From: Phenylobacterium kunshanense
Lineage (GTDB): Bacteria > Pseudomonadota > Alphaproteobacteria > Caulobacterales > Caulobacteraceae
Length of the DNA stretch: 64,000 nucleotides
Direction: 5' to 3'
Assembly: GCF_003254525.1 (NCBI RefSeq)
Contig: NZ_QFYS01000002.1
Coordinates: 62,001-126,000 of the forward strand
Shown: positions 55,344-63,113 of the stretch, piece after piece
Layout: the number at the start of each line of letters is the position of its first letter
Position numbering within the stretch: the stretch's first letter is position 1
Position numbers and translations under genes: made by a program
The notes under the pieces: model-generated
Databases searched by the model: none
What the model saw: the letters and a program-made list of their open reading frames with translations, nothing else
What the model was told of the DNA's origin: nothing

Positions 55344-56876
55344 ATGTTCGACGCGCTAACCGATCGGCTTACAGGGGTTTTCGACCGGCTCTCCGGTCGT
55401 GGCGTGCTGTCCGAGAAGGACGTCGACGAGGTGATGCGCGAGATCCGCGTCGCGCTCCTCGAAGCCGACGTGGCCCTGCCGGTCGTCCGCGACTTCATCG
55501 CCAAGGCCAAGGACGCCGCCACCGGCGAGGCGGTGATCCGCTCGGTCCGCCCGGCCGACCAGGTGGTGAAGATCACCTACGACGGCCTGGTCGAGATGCT
55601 GGGCGGCGAGGGCGAGCCCGAGAGCCTCAACCTCTCGCTCAACCCGCCGACCGTGATCCTGATGGCCGGCCTCCAGGGCTCGGGCAAGACCACGACCGCC
55701 GGCAAGCTGGCCCTGAAGCTGGTCAAGGACCGCAAGAAGGTCCTGCTGGCCTCGCTCGACACCCGCCGCCCGGCGGCCATGGAGCAGCTCGGCATGCTGG
55801 CCGAGCAGGCGGGCGCCAGCTTCCTGCCGATCGTCGCCGGCCAGTCGGCCCCCGACATCGCCCGCCGCGCCATGCAGGCGGCCAAGCTCCAGGGCTTCGA
55901 CGTCCTGATCCTCGACACCGCCGGCCGCACCACCATCGACGAAGCGATGATGAGCGAGGCGGCCGAGATCGCGAAGATCGCGACCCCGTCCGAGACCCTG
56001 CTGGTCGCCGACGCCCTCACCGGCCAGGACGCGGTCCGCACGGCCAAGGCCTTCCACGAGCGCCTGCCGCTGACCGGTCTCGTCCTCACCCGCGCCGACG
56101 GCGACGGCCGCGGCGGCGCCGCGCTGTCCATGCGCGCGGTCACCGGCCTGCCGATCAAGTTCCTCGGCGTCTCCGAGAAGATCGACGGCCTCGACGCCTT
56201 CGACGCCGCCCGCGTGGCCGGCCGCATCCTGGGGCGCGGCGACGTGGTGGCGCTGGTCGAGAAGGCCGCCCAGGAACTGGACATGGCCAAGGCGGAAGCC
56301 ACGGCCAGGAAGCTCGCCAAGGGCCAGTTCGACCTCGACATGATGGCCGACCAGCTCTCGCAGATGAAGCGCATGGGCGGCATGGAAGGCATGATGGGCC
56401 TGCTGCCCGGCGTGCAGAAGATGAAGCGGCAGATCGCCGAGAGCGGCCTGACCGACAAGACCTTCGACCGCCAGCTCGCGATCATCTCCTCGATGACCAA
56501 GGCGGAGCGCAAGAAGCCCGACATCCTGCAGGCCTCGCGCAAGCGCCGCATCGCCGCCGGCTCGGGCGTCGACGTGGCCGAGGTGAACCGCCTGCTGAAG
56601 CAGCACCGCCAGATGGCCGACACCTTCAAGGCGCTGAGCAAGAACGGCGGCAAGGGCCTGGCCCAGATGGCCCGGATGCTCGGCGCCGGCGGCCCCGACA
56701 TGGACCCGCAGAAGCTGGCCCAGCTCACGGGAGGCCAGGCGCCGACCCCGGAGCAGATGGAACAGATCGCCGGCAAGCTGAAGGGCCTCGCCGGCCCTGG
56801 CATGCCGAAACTACCCGGACTTCCCGGCCTTGGGGGCGGCGGACTGCCCCCGGGCTTCAACCCGTTCAAGAAATAG
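55344..56876 (+). CDS. ffh: Signal recognition particle protein Ffh
   Basis: Ffh binds 4.5S RNA and signal sequences and targets nascent membrane proteins to FtsY. The 510-residue protein has the N domain (FDALTDRLTGVFDRLSGRGV), the GTPase G1 LQGSGKTTTAGKLA, DTRRPAAMEQLGMLAEQ, DTAGRTTIDE, and TRADGDGRGGAALSM, and the Met-rich M domain (MMADQLSQMKRMGGMEGMMG) with LQASRKRRIAAGSG. A Pro/Gly tail ends the protein. It is followed by rpsP and rimM. Confidence 0.98.
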   Translation: MFDALTDRLTGVFDRLSGRGVLSEKDVDEVMREIRVALLEADVALPVVRDFIAKAKDAATGEAVIRSVRPADQVVKITYDGLVEMLGGEGEPESLNLSLNPPTVILMAGLQGSGKTTTAGKLALKLVKDRKKVLLASLDTRRPAAMEQLGMLAEQAGASFLPIVAGQSAPDIARRAMQAAKLQGFDVLILDTAGRTTIDEAMMSEAAEIAKIATPSETLLVADALTGQDAVRTAKAFHERLPLTGLVLTRADGDGRGGAALSMRAVTGLPIKFLGVSEKIDGLDAFDAARVAGRILGRGDVVALVEKAAQELDMAKAEATARKLAKGQFDLDMMADQLSQMKRMGGMEGMMGLLPGVQKMKRQIAESGLTDKTFDRQLAIISSMTKAERKKPDILQASRKRRIAAGSGVDVAEVNRLLKQHRQMADTFKALSKNGGKGLAQMARMLGAGGPDMDPQKLAQLTGGQAPTPEQMEQIAGKLKGLAGPGMPKLPGLPGLGGGGLPPGFNPFKK

Positions 56877-56900
56877 AACTAGACCAAGGACTTAACGACA

Positions 56901-57416
56901 ATGCTGAAGATCCGTCTCGCCCGTGGCGGCGCCAAGAAGCGCCCCTACTACTCGATCGTCGTCGCCGACAGCCACTCGCCCCGCGACGGCCGCTTCATCG
57001 AGAAGGTCGGCTCGTACAACCCGCTGCTCAAGAAGGACGACCCGAACCGCGTCGTCCTGAAGGTCGAGCGCATCCAGGAGTGGCTCAAGAAGGGCGCCCA
57101 GCCCACCGACCGCGTCGCCCGCGAACTCGGCAAGCTGGACCTCGTGAAGTGGGCCGCCGGCAACAACCCGAAGAAGGGCGAGCCGGGCCAGAAGGCCAAG
57201 GAGCGCGTGGAAGAGCGCGCCCAGCGCGAAGCCGACCGCAAGGCCGCCGAGGAAGCCGCCAAGGCTGAGGCCGCCGAGGCCGCCGCCGCCGCTGCCGCCG
57301 CCCCGGCCGTTGAAGAGGCTCCGGCCGAGGAAGCTGCTCCGGCCGCTGAGGAAGCCCCGGCCGCCGAAGCCGCCGCCGAGGAAGCTCCCGCCGCCGAAGG
57401 CGAAGCTCAGGCCTAA
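56901..57416 (+). CDS. rpsP: 30S ribosomal protein S16 with long Ala/Glu/Pro tail
   Basis: The first 80 or so residues are canonical S16 ([40 protein letters not shown]). The 171-residue product then carries about 85 extra residues: a charged helix ([20 protein letters not shown]) and an Ala/Glu/Pro low-complexity tail ([17 protein letters not shown]). Bacterial S16 is normally about 80-110 residues; long tails occur in alphaproteobacteria. It lies between ffh and rimM. Confidence 0.98.
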   Translation: MLKIRLARGGAKKRPYYSIVVADSHSPRDGRFIEKVGSYNPLLKKDDPNRVVLKVERIQEWLKKGAQPTDRVARELGKLDLVKWAAGNNPKKGEPGQKAKERVEERAQREADRKAAEEAAKAEAAEAAAAAAAAPAVEEAPAEEAAPAAEEAPAAEAAAEEAPAAEGEAQA

Positions 57417-57427
57417 GGCGATCCTGG

Positions 57428-57937
57428 GTGAGCGACGATCTCATCCAGGTGGGCCGCGTCGCGGGCGCCTTCGGGGTCCGCGGCGAGGTCCGCATCACCA
57501 GCTTCACCGCGGACCCCGTGGCGTTGCTGGACTATCGCGATCTGAAGCGTGAGGACGGCGCGCCCGCCCTCACGCTGCTCGCCGGCCGCCCGGCCAAGGG
57601 CGGGATCGTCGCCCGCGCGAAGGAAATCGAGACCCGCGAACAGGCCGAGGCCTTGCGCGGCCTCAAGCTCTTCATTCCCCGCTCGACCCTGCCCGAGACG
57701 GATGACGAGGACGAGTTCTACGTCACCGACCTGATCGGCCTCGCCGTCGAGACGCCCGAGGGCGAGCCGCTGGGCGCCATCCGCTCGGTGCAGGACTTCG
57801 GCGCCGGCGACCTGCTCGAGATCCTGCCCCCCGAGGGCGGCGCGACCTGGTACCTGCCCTTCACGAAGGAAGCCGTCCCCGAGGTGCGCCTCGCCGCGGG
57901 CAAGGTGATCGGCGTGCGGCCTCAGGAAGTGGAATAG
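57428..57937 (+). CDS. rimM: 16S rRNA processing factor RimM
   Basis: RimM helps 30S head maturation and binds S19. The 169-residue protein has the N-terminal domain start IQVGRVAGAFGVRGEVRIT and a PRC-barrel C-terminal half (EFYVTDLIGLAVETPEGEPL, VQDFGAGDLLEILPPEGG, WYLPFTKEAVPEV). It starts at GTG 57428, 11 bases after rpsP. The usual next genes trmD and rplS are not here; the following gene is on the other strand. Confidence 0.95.
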   Translation: MSDDLIQVGRVAGAFGVRGEVRITSFTADPVALLDYRDLKREDGAPALTLLAGRPAKGGIVARAKEIETREQAEALRGLKLFIPRSTLPETDDEDEFYVTDLIGLAVETPEGEPLGAIRSVQDFGAGDLLEILPPEGGATWYLPFTKEAVPEVRLAAGKVIGVRPQEVE

Positions 57938-57946
57938 CCCTACCGG

Positions 57947-58573
57947 TCACTCCGGCGGCGTGCGCCCCGGGAAACCCGGCATCTGCCAGTGGAACAGAAT
58001 GGCCCCTGCGCGAACGGCGAAGGCGGCCAGGAATCCGGCCAGTCCGCTCACCATGGGCGGCAGGTCGAGGGCGTGCAGCCCCACGAACACCGACGCACCC
58101 AGCAAAGCCGGCGTCACATACAGCTCGCGCCGCAGCAGCACAGATGGCTCGTGCGCCAGGATGTCCCGGATCACCCCGCCGAAGGTGGCGGTCAGCACCC
58201 CCATCACCACGGCCGGCAGCGGCGGCACGCCGAGCGACGTCGCCTTCAGCGCCCCGAAGGCCGCATAGGCGGCCATCCCCAGCGCATCGAGCCAGAGCAG
58301 CAGCCGCTCGCCCCGTCGCCCCCAGCCCAGCAGCCACACCGCCCCAGCCGCCGCCAGACAGACGGCCAGGTACTCCCATCGGGCGATCCAGAACACCGGC
58401 GCGTCGATCAGAAGGTCGCGCAGCGTCCCGCCGCCGACCCCGGTCACCGCCGCAAAGAAGCCGAAGGTGATGATGTCGTGCTTGCGCCGCGCCGCGGCCA
58501 ACGCCCCCGAGGCGCCGAAGACCGCGATCGCCGCGTAGTCCAGAATGGTCAGGGCCTGGCCGAGGGCGTCCAT
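57947..58573 (-). CDS. TRIC-type cation channel family protein (UPF0126/YadS-like)
   Basis: The 208-residue membrane protein has the family's internal repeat of three helices plus GxxRD: FFAAVTGVGGGTLRDLLID in the first half and VVMGVLTATFGGVIRDILAH in the second, with a further terminal helix. Prokaryotic TRIC homologues are potassium-permeable channels; some members are annotated as glycine transporters. It converges with rimM. Confidence 0.9.
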   Translation of the reverse strand: MDALGQALTILDYAAIAVFGASGALAAARRKHDIITFGFFAAVTGVGGGTLRDLLIDAPVFWIARWEYLAVCLAAAGAVWLLGWGRRGERLLLWLDALGMAAYAAFGALKATSLGVPPLPAVVMGVLTATFGGVIRDILAHEPSVLLRRELYVTPALLGASVFVGLHALDLPPMVSGLAGFLAAFAVRAGAILFHWQMPGFPGRTPPE

Positions 58574-58623
58574 GGCCGCGTTGTGCGGCGACGCGGGCGG
58601 GGTGGCAAGCCGTGTGGGCGGCC

Positions 58624-59577
58624 TCAGACGGCTGCCGCTTCCTCCGCCGCGTACGTGAGGGACACGAACACGTCCTCCAGGTCGGGATCCTCGGTGGAGA
58701 TGTCCTTGATGTGCAGGCCGGCGGCGCGGATGGCCGCCAGCACCTGCTCCACGCTGGACTGGCCGGTCCGATAGCTGACGGAGAAGCCACCCGACTTCAG
58801 CAGCCGCGTCTCGAATCCCGGCAGCTCAGGGGTGGCGGTCAGCGGCTCCTCGGGCGTGACCAGCACGTTGCGCGTGTCCATCCTGGCGAGCAGCGTGGTC
58901 GTGGGCTCGCAGGCGACAACCAGACCCTTGTTGATGATGGCGATCTGGTCGCAGAGCTCCTGGGCCTCTTCCAGGTAGTGGGTCGTCAGCACGATGGTGA
59001 CGCCCTTGCGGTTCAGCTCCAGGACGTAGTTCCAGAGCTGGCGGCGCAGCTCGACGTCGACGCCGGCCGTAGGCTCGTCGAGGATCAGGACCGGCGGATT
59101 GTGGACCATGGCCTTGGCCACCATCAGCCGGCGCTTCATGCCGCCGGAGAGCTGGCGGACATAGGCCTTGGACTTGTCGGCGAGGCCCAGGGCGGCCAGC
59201 AGCTCGTCGGTGCGGCGCTCGCTCTTGGGCACGGCGTACATGCCCGCCGCCACCTCCAGCGCCTCGCGCGGGGTGAAGAAGGGGTCGGCGGCGATCTCCT
59301 GCGGCACCACCCCGATGGCGGCGCGGGCGTCGCGCGGCTCGCGGTCGATGTCCCGGCCCCAGATCTTCACTTCGCCCGAGGTCTTGCGGCAGAGACCGGC
59401 GAGGATGTTGATGAAGGTGGACTTGCCGGCGCCGTTCGGCCCCAGCAGGCCGAAGATCGAGCCGCGGGGGATGGCGAGGTCCAGGCCCTTCAGCGCCCGC
59501 ATCTCGGGCGTGGTCTTGGTGGCGGCGTAGGTCTTGATCAGGCCCTTGGCCTCGATGGCGAATTCCGGAAGATCCAT
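58624..59577 (-). CDS. ABC transporter ATP-binding protein without adjacent permease
   Basis: The 317-residue protein has Walker A LLGPNGAGKSTFINIL, Q-loop VVPQEIAADPFF, signature RQLSGGMKRRLMVAKAM, Walker B VLILDEPTAGVDVELR, and H-loop VLTTHYLEEAQELCDQ. The C-terminal 80 residues resemble the DrrA/CcmA-like extension of ABC-2 exporters. No membrane subunit is encoded next to it; the next minus-strand gene is the TRIC-type channel. Confidence 0.94.
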   Translation of the reverse strand: MDLPEFAIEAKGLIKTYAATKTTPEMRALKGLDLAIPRGSIFGLLGPNGAGKSTFINILAGLCRKTSGEVKIWGRDIDREPRDARAAIGVVPQEIAADPFFTPREALEVAAGMYAVPKSERRTDELLAALGLADKSKAYVRQLSGGMKRRLMVAKAMVHNPPVLILDEPTAGVDVELRRQLWNYVLELNRKGVTIVLTTHYLEEAQELCDQIAIINKGLVVACEPTTTLLARMDTRNVLVTPEEPLTATPELPGFETRLLKSGGFSVSYRTGQSSVEQVLAAIRAAGLHIKDISTEDPDLEDVFVSLTYAAEEAAAV

Positions 59578-59663
59578 GGGGTCCTGTCGTTGACGGGCTA
59601 AGGCCGCCTCGCATACCTAGGCGCGCTCCGCCTCCGCGCCAAGCGGGCGGAAAGAGGTTCACC

Positions 59664-59957
59664 ATGGCTACCAAAGTCCGCAAGAAGGCCGCCCAGGTCC
59701 AGCCCGAGCCGGCGCCCGCCAAGCCCGCGCTGACTCCCTCCCACGCGGCGCCCGAGACGATCTACGTCCATTCGGGCCGCATCGCCTGCGACGGCGTCGG
59801 CGGCGCCCTTGGCCATCCGCGCGTGTGGCTGGAGATGGGCGAGGCCGTCTTCGTCGAGTGCCCCTACTGCGACCGGCGCTTCGTGCTCTGCGAGGGCGAG
59901 GGCCGCGAGGACGAGGTGCTGGCCCCCGGCGTCTACGAAGGCCCGCACGGCCACTGA
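59664..59957 (+). CDS. zf-CHCC zinc-finger protein (NDUFS6-like)
   Basis: The 97-residue protein has a basic N-terminal leader and a CHCC zinc site: IACDGVGGALGHPRVWLEMG followed by ECPYCDRRFVL. This is the zf-CHCC family, whose eukaryotic relative NDUFS6 is a complex I subunit. A role in respiratory complex I is possible in alphaproteobacteria; no nuo genes are nearby. It is divergent from the ABC gene. Confidence 0.88.
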   Translation: MATKVRKKAAQVQPEPAPAKPALTPSHAAPETIYVHSGRIACDGVGGALGHPRVWLEMGEAVFVECPYCDRRFVLCEGEGREDEVLAPGVYEGPHGH

Positions 59958-60038
59958 CGGACGCCTCGCGGGGCGGGCTGGGATGGCCATGCGCCGCGCA
60001 TCGTCCTAAACCCGCCTCGAACGAGGGAGAACGTCACA

Positions 60039-60860
60039 GTGGCCGACGACTATCAGATGCCGACCGGGACCCTAATGAAGGGCAAGCGCGGGATCGTCAC
60101 CGGGGTCGCCAACCATCAGTCAATCGCCTGGGGCATCGCCAGCCAGCTCGCCGCCCAGGGCGCCGAGATGGCCTTCCTGCACCTGCCGGGCATGGAGCGC
60201 CGGGTGCAGCCCCTGGCCGAAAGCATCGGTGTGAAGGTTCTCGCGCCGGTGGACGTGACCGACGATGCGGCCATGGATACGGCCTTCGGCACGGTGAAGG
60301 AGGCGTTTGGCCAGATCGACTTCTTCGTCCACGCCATCGCCTTCGCCAACAAGGACGAGCTGAAGGGCAGCTTCGTCGACAACACCACCCGCGAGGGCTT
60401 CCTCCGGGCGATGAACATCTCGGCGTTCAGCTTCGTGGACTGCGCCCGGCGCGCGGCCGCCATGATGCCCGAGACCGGCGGCTCGATCCTGACCCTGACC
60501 TACATGGGCTCGGAGCGCGCGATCCCGAACTACAACACCATGGGCGTGGCCAAGGCCGCGCTGGAGGCCTCGGTCCGCTACGCGGCCCGCGACCTGGGGC
60601 CGAAGGGCATCCGGGTGAACGCTCTGTCGCCGGGCGCCATGAAGACCCTGTCGCTGGCGGGGATCTCCGGCGGCCGCGGCATGCTGGCCAAGGGTCGGTC
60701 GCTGTCGGCCATGAAGGAAGACACCGCCATGGAGGGGGTCGCCGGCGCGGCGCTGTGGCTGCTTTCGGACCTTGGCCTGTCCACCACGGGCGAGTGCGTC
60801 CACGTGGACGCCGGCTTCCACATCATGGGCTTCTCGGACGACGAGGGCGGCGAGGGCTGA
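60039..60860 (+). CDS. fabI: Enoyl-[acyl-carrier-protein] reductase (NADH)
   Basis: FabI reduces the enoyl-ACP in the last step of each fatty acid elongation cycle. The 273-residue SDR protein has the FabI-specific GVANHQSIAWGIASQLAAQG, VDVTDDAAMDTAFG, LTYMGSERAIPNYNTMGVAK with the Tyr-x6-Lys pair, and RVNALSPGAMKTLS. It starts at GTG 60039 behind GAGGGAGA. It converges with the TetR gene. Confidence 0.95.
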   Translation: MADDYQMPTGTLMKGKRGIVTGVANHQSIAWGIASQLAAQGAEMAFLHLPGMERRVQPLAESIGVKVLAPVDVTDDAAMDTAFGTVKEAFGQIDFFVHAIAFANKDELKGSFVDNTTREGFLRAMNISAFSFVDCARRAAAMMPETGGSILTLTYMGSERAIPNYNTMGVAKAALEASVRYAARDLGPKGIRVNALSPGAMKTLSLAGISGGRGMLAKGRSLSAMKEDTAMEGVAGAALWLLSDLGLSTTGECVHVDAGFHIMGFSDDEGGEG

Positions 60861-60863
60861 TCC

Positions 60864-61472
60864 CTACGGGGCGTAGGCTCGCATGAAGCGAGCCGCCGCC
60901 TCGGTGGCGATCCGTTCGATCGCCGGCGCGTCCAGGTTCCGCTCCACGCCCAGCAGGGCGGCGGTCTGGTACGAGCCCAGGACCATGCCGGCGAAAAACT
61001 CGGCCGCCTCCTGCGCATCGGGACACGCGAGCCGCCCGGCGCCGGTCTCGAGCGCGAGAAATTCGGCCAGCCGCCGACGGGTGGAGCGCGGACCCGCCTC
61101 GTAGATCGCGGCGGCCACCTCGGGCATCTCCAGTGCGCCCAGCATCGCCATCCGCATGAAGGCGGCGCTGCGAGGAGTCAGGATCGACCCCAGCATGCCC
61201 CGCGCGAAGTCGGCCAGCGCCTCAGCCGGGTGCTCGGCCGCATCCGGCGCCTCCAGCGAGGCGGTGATCTCGTGGACTCGACGGGCCGTCACCGCCCGCA
61301 TGAGGTCGGCTTTCGAGCCGTAGTGATTGTAGATCGTCTGCTTGGAGACGCAGGCGCGGCGGGCGATGTCTTCCATCGGCGCCGTCACCCCGCGCTCGGC
61401 CAGCACCTCGACGGCCGCATCCAGGATGGCTTCGTTCTTCGAGACGTCGATCTGCCCCGGCGCGCGCGCCAT
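60864..61472 (-). CDS. TetR-family transcriptional regulator
   Basis: The 202-residue protein has an N-terminal HTH (EAILDAAVEVLAERGVTAPM, VSKQTIYNHYGSKADLMRAV) and a helical TetR_C domain. It is the last gene of the emrA-emrB-tetR group, its ATG overlapping the MFS stop by one base, so it probably represses the efflux operon. Ligand unknown. Confidence 0.9.
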   Translation of the reverse strand: MARAPGQIDVSKNEAILDAAVEVLAERGVTAPMEDIARRACVSKQTIYNHYGSKADLMRAVTARRVHEITASLEAPDAAEHPAEALADFARGMLGSILTPRSAAFMRMAMLGALEMPEVAAAIYEAGPRSTRRRLAEFLALETGAGRLACPDAQEAAEFFAGMVLGSYQTAALLGVERNLDAPAIERIATEAAARFMRAYAP

Positions 61473-63109
61473 CAGTGGCCTCCCGCCGGCTTGGGCGCCG
61501 GACCGGCCTGGATCTTCACCGGCCGCGTGAAGAACGCCAGGCCCAGAGCCAGCCAGCAACCGATGGCCAGGAAGGCGAAGGCGTCGCCGAAGGCCAGCAC
61601 CGCCGCCTGCTTGTGCAGCATGCCACTCATGGCCTTTCGGGCGACGGCTTCCGGATCGGCCGTGCCGCCCGCCGTCATCATCTGGGTGAGACCGTCGAGC
61701 AGCGCCGCGCTGTTGGCGTTGGCCATGCTCGCTGCGCTGGCCAGCTCCATGTAGTGGACCGCCGTCTGGTGGCTGAGGATCGTCGTCAGCAGCGCGAGCC
61801 CCACGGCGCCGCCCACGTTGCGCGTCAGGTTGATCAGGCCCGAGGCGTCCTTCATCTGGGTGACGGGGAGCGAGGCCACGCTCATCTGCTGCGAGGCGAT
61901 CATGGCCAGCATCACGCCGAGGCCGCGCACCGCCTGCAGGGTGAAGAACTCCCAGAAGCCCCACTCGTCCGTCACGCGCGTGCCGAGCTGGATCGCCCAG
62001 GCGGCCATGGCGAAGCCCACCACCATGGAGATGCGCAAGTCCATCATCCGGACGATCCGGCCCGCGATCGGGGAGGAGACGAACATGGCGAGACCCGACA
62101 CCAGCATCGTGGTGCCCACCTCGGCCGAGGAAAATCCGCGGATCTGACCGAGGAAGATCGGCATCAGGAAGGTGCCGCCGAAGAGACTGATCCCCGTGAC
62201 GAAGGTCATCAGGATGCCCAGCGCGAAGTTCGGATCCCGGAAGGGCTTCAGGGACACGATCGGCTGCCAGTAGGCGAGCTGGCGCCAGATGAAGGCGACG
62301 CCCGTGATCACGGCCGTGACGGTCAACCACAGAATGAGGGTGTCCTCGAACCAGTTCTCGCTCGCCCCCTCCTCGAGGACGTACTGCATGGAGAGCAGGA
62401 ATACCGCCATGAGGATGAGGCCCCACCAGTCGATCCCCTTCGACAGGCTCGGGTCGCCCTTGTCGAAGTCGGCGTAGCGGCCGACGAGGAAGATCACCAG
62501 CACACCCACCGGGATGTTGATGAAGAACAGCCAGCGCCAGCTCAGCAGGTCGGTGAGATGTCCGCCGAGCGTTGGACCGATCGTCGAGGACAGCGTCACG
62601 ATCAGGCCCACGATGACGTTGGCGGTCACGCGGCGCTCGGGCGGGAAGACCGTCATGGCCGTGGCGAAGACCGGCGGGATCATCGCCCCCGCGAACAGGC
62701 CCTGAAGCGCACGGAAGCCGATCATGAGCGGCACGGAGGACGACAGTCCCACCGCCGCGGAGGTTATGACGAAGCCGATGACGGCGCCCACATAGACCGC
62801 GCGGGTGCCCCACATCTTGGTCAGGTAGGCGGTGAGCGGCATGATCACCACCTCGGCCAGGAGGTAGATGGTCTGCACCCAGCTGATCTCGTCGGCGGTG
62901 GCGCCAATGCCCGACTGGATCTGCACCAGCGAGCTGGCCACGATCTGAATGTCGAGCATGGCCATGAACTGGCCGATGACCATCCCGCCGAAGCCGAGGA
63001 AGACCTTGACCCAGTCCACATATGCGCCATCCGCCCCCAGCACGGCGGGCGGGGGCGCGGGCGGCGGCCGGGGCCGCTTGCCGCCGGAGGGAAGGACCGC
63101 GTCGGTCAC
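61472..63109 (-). CDS. DHA2-family drug efflux MFS transporter (EmrB-type)
   Basis: The 545-residue protein is a 14-helix MFS exporter of the EmrB/QacA type. It shows MIGQFMAMLDIQIVASSLVQ (motif D1 region), LTAYLTKMWGTRAVYVGAVI (motif A-like), FRALQGLFAGAMIPPVFATA and IGPTLGGHLTDLLSWRWLFF (motif C). The N-terminal 30 residues are Pro-rich and cytosolic. It forms an operon with the EmrA-like gene (4-base gap) and tetR. Confidence 0.93.
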   Translation of the reverse strand: MTDAVLPSGGKRPRPPPAPPPAVLGADGAYVDWVKVFLGFGGMVIGQFMAMLDIQIVASSLVQIQSGIGATADEISWVQTIYLLAEVVIMPLTAYLTKMWGTRAVYVGAVIGFVITSAAVGLSSSVPLMIGFRALQGLFAGAMIPPVFATAMTVFPPERRVTANVIVGLIVTLSSTIGPTLGGHLTDLLSWRWLFFINIPVGVLVIFLVGRYADFDKGDPSLSKGIDWWGLILMAVFLLSMQYVLEEGASENWFEDTLILWLTVTAVITGVAFIWRQLAYWQPIVSLKPFRDPNFALGILMTFVTGISLFGGTFLMPIFLGQIRGFSSAEVGTTMLVSGLAMFVSSPIAGRIVRMMDLRISMVVGFAMAAWAIQLGTRVTDEWGFWEFFTLQAVRGLGVMLAMIASQQMSVASLPVTQMKDASGLINLTRNVGGAVGLALLTTILSHQTAVHYMELASAASMANANSAALLDGLTQMMTAGGTADPEAVARKAMSGMLHKQAAVLAFGDAFAFLAIGCWLALGLAFFTRPVKIQAGPAPKPAGGH

Positions 63110-63113
63110 GGGA

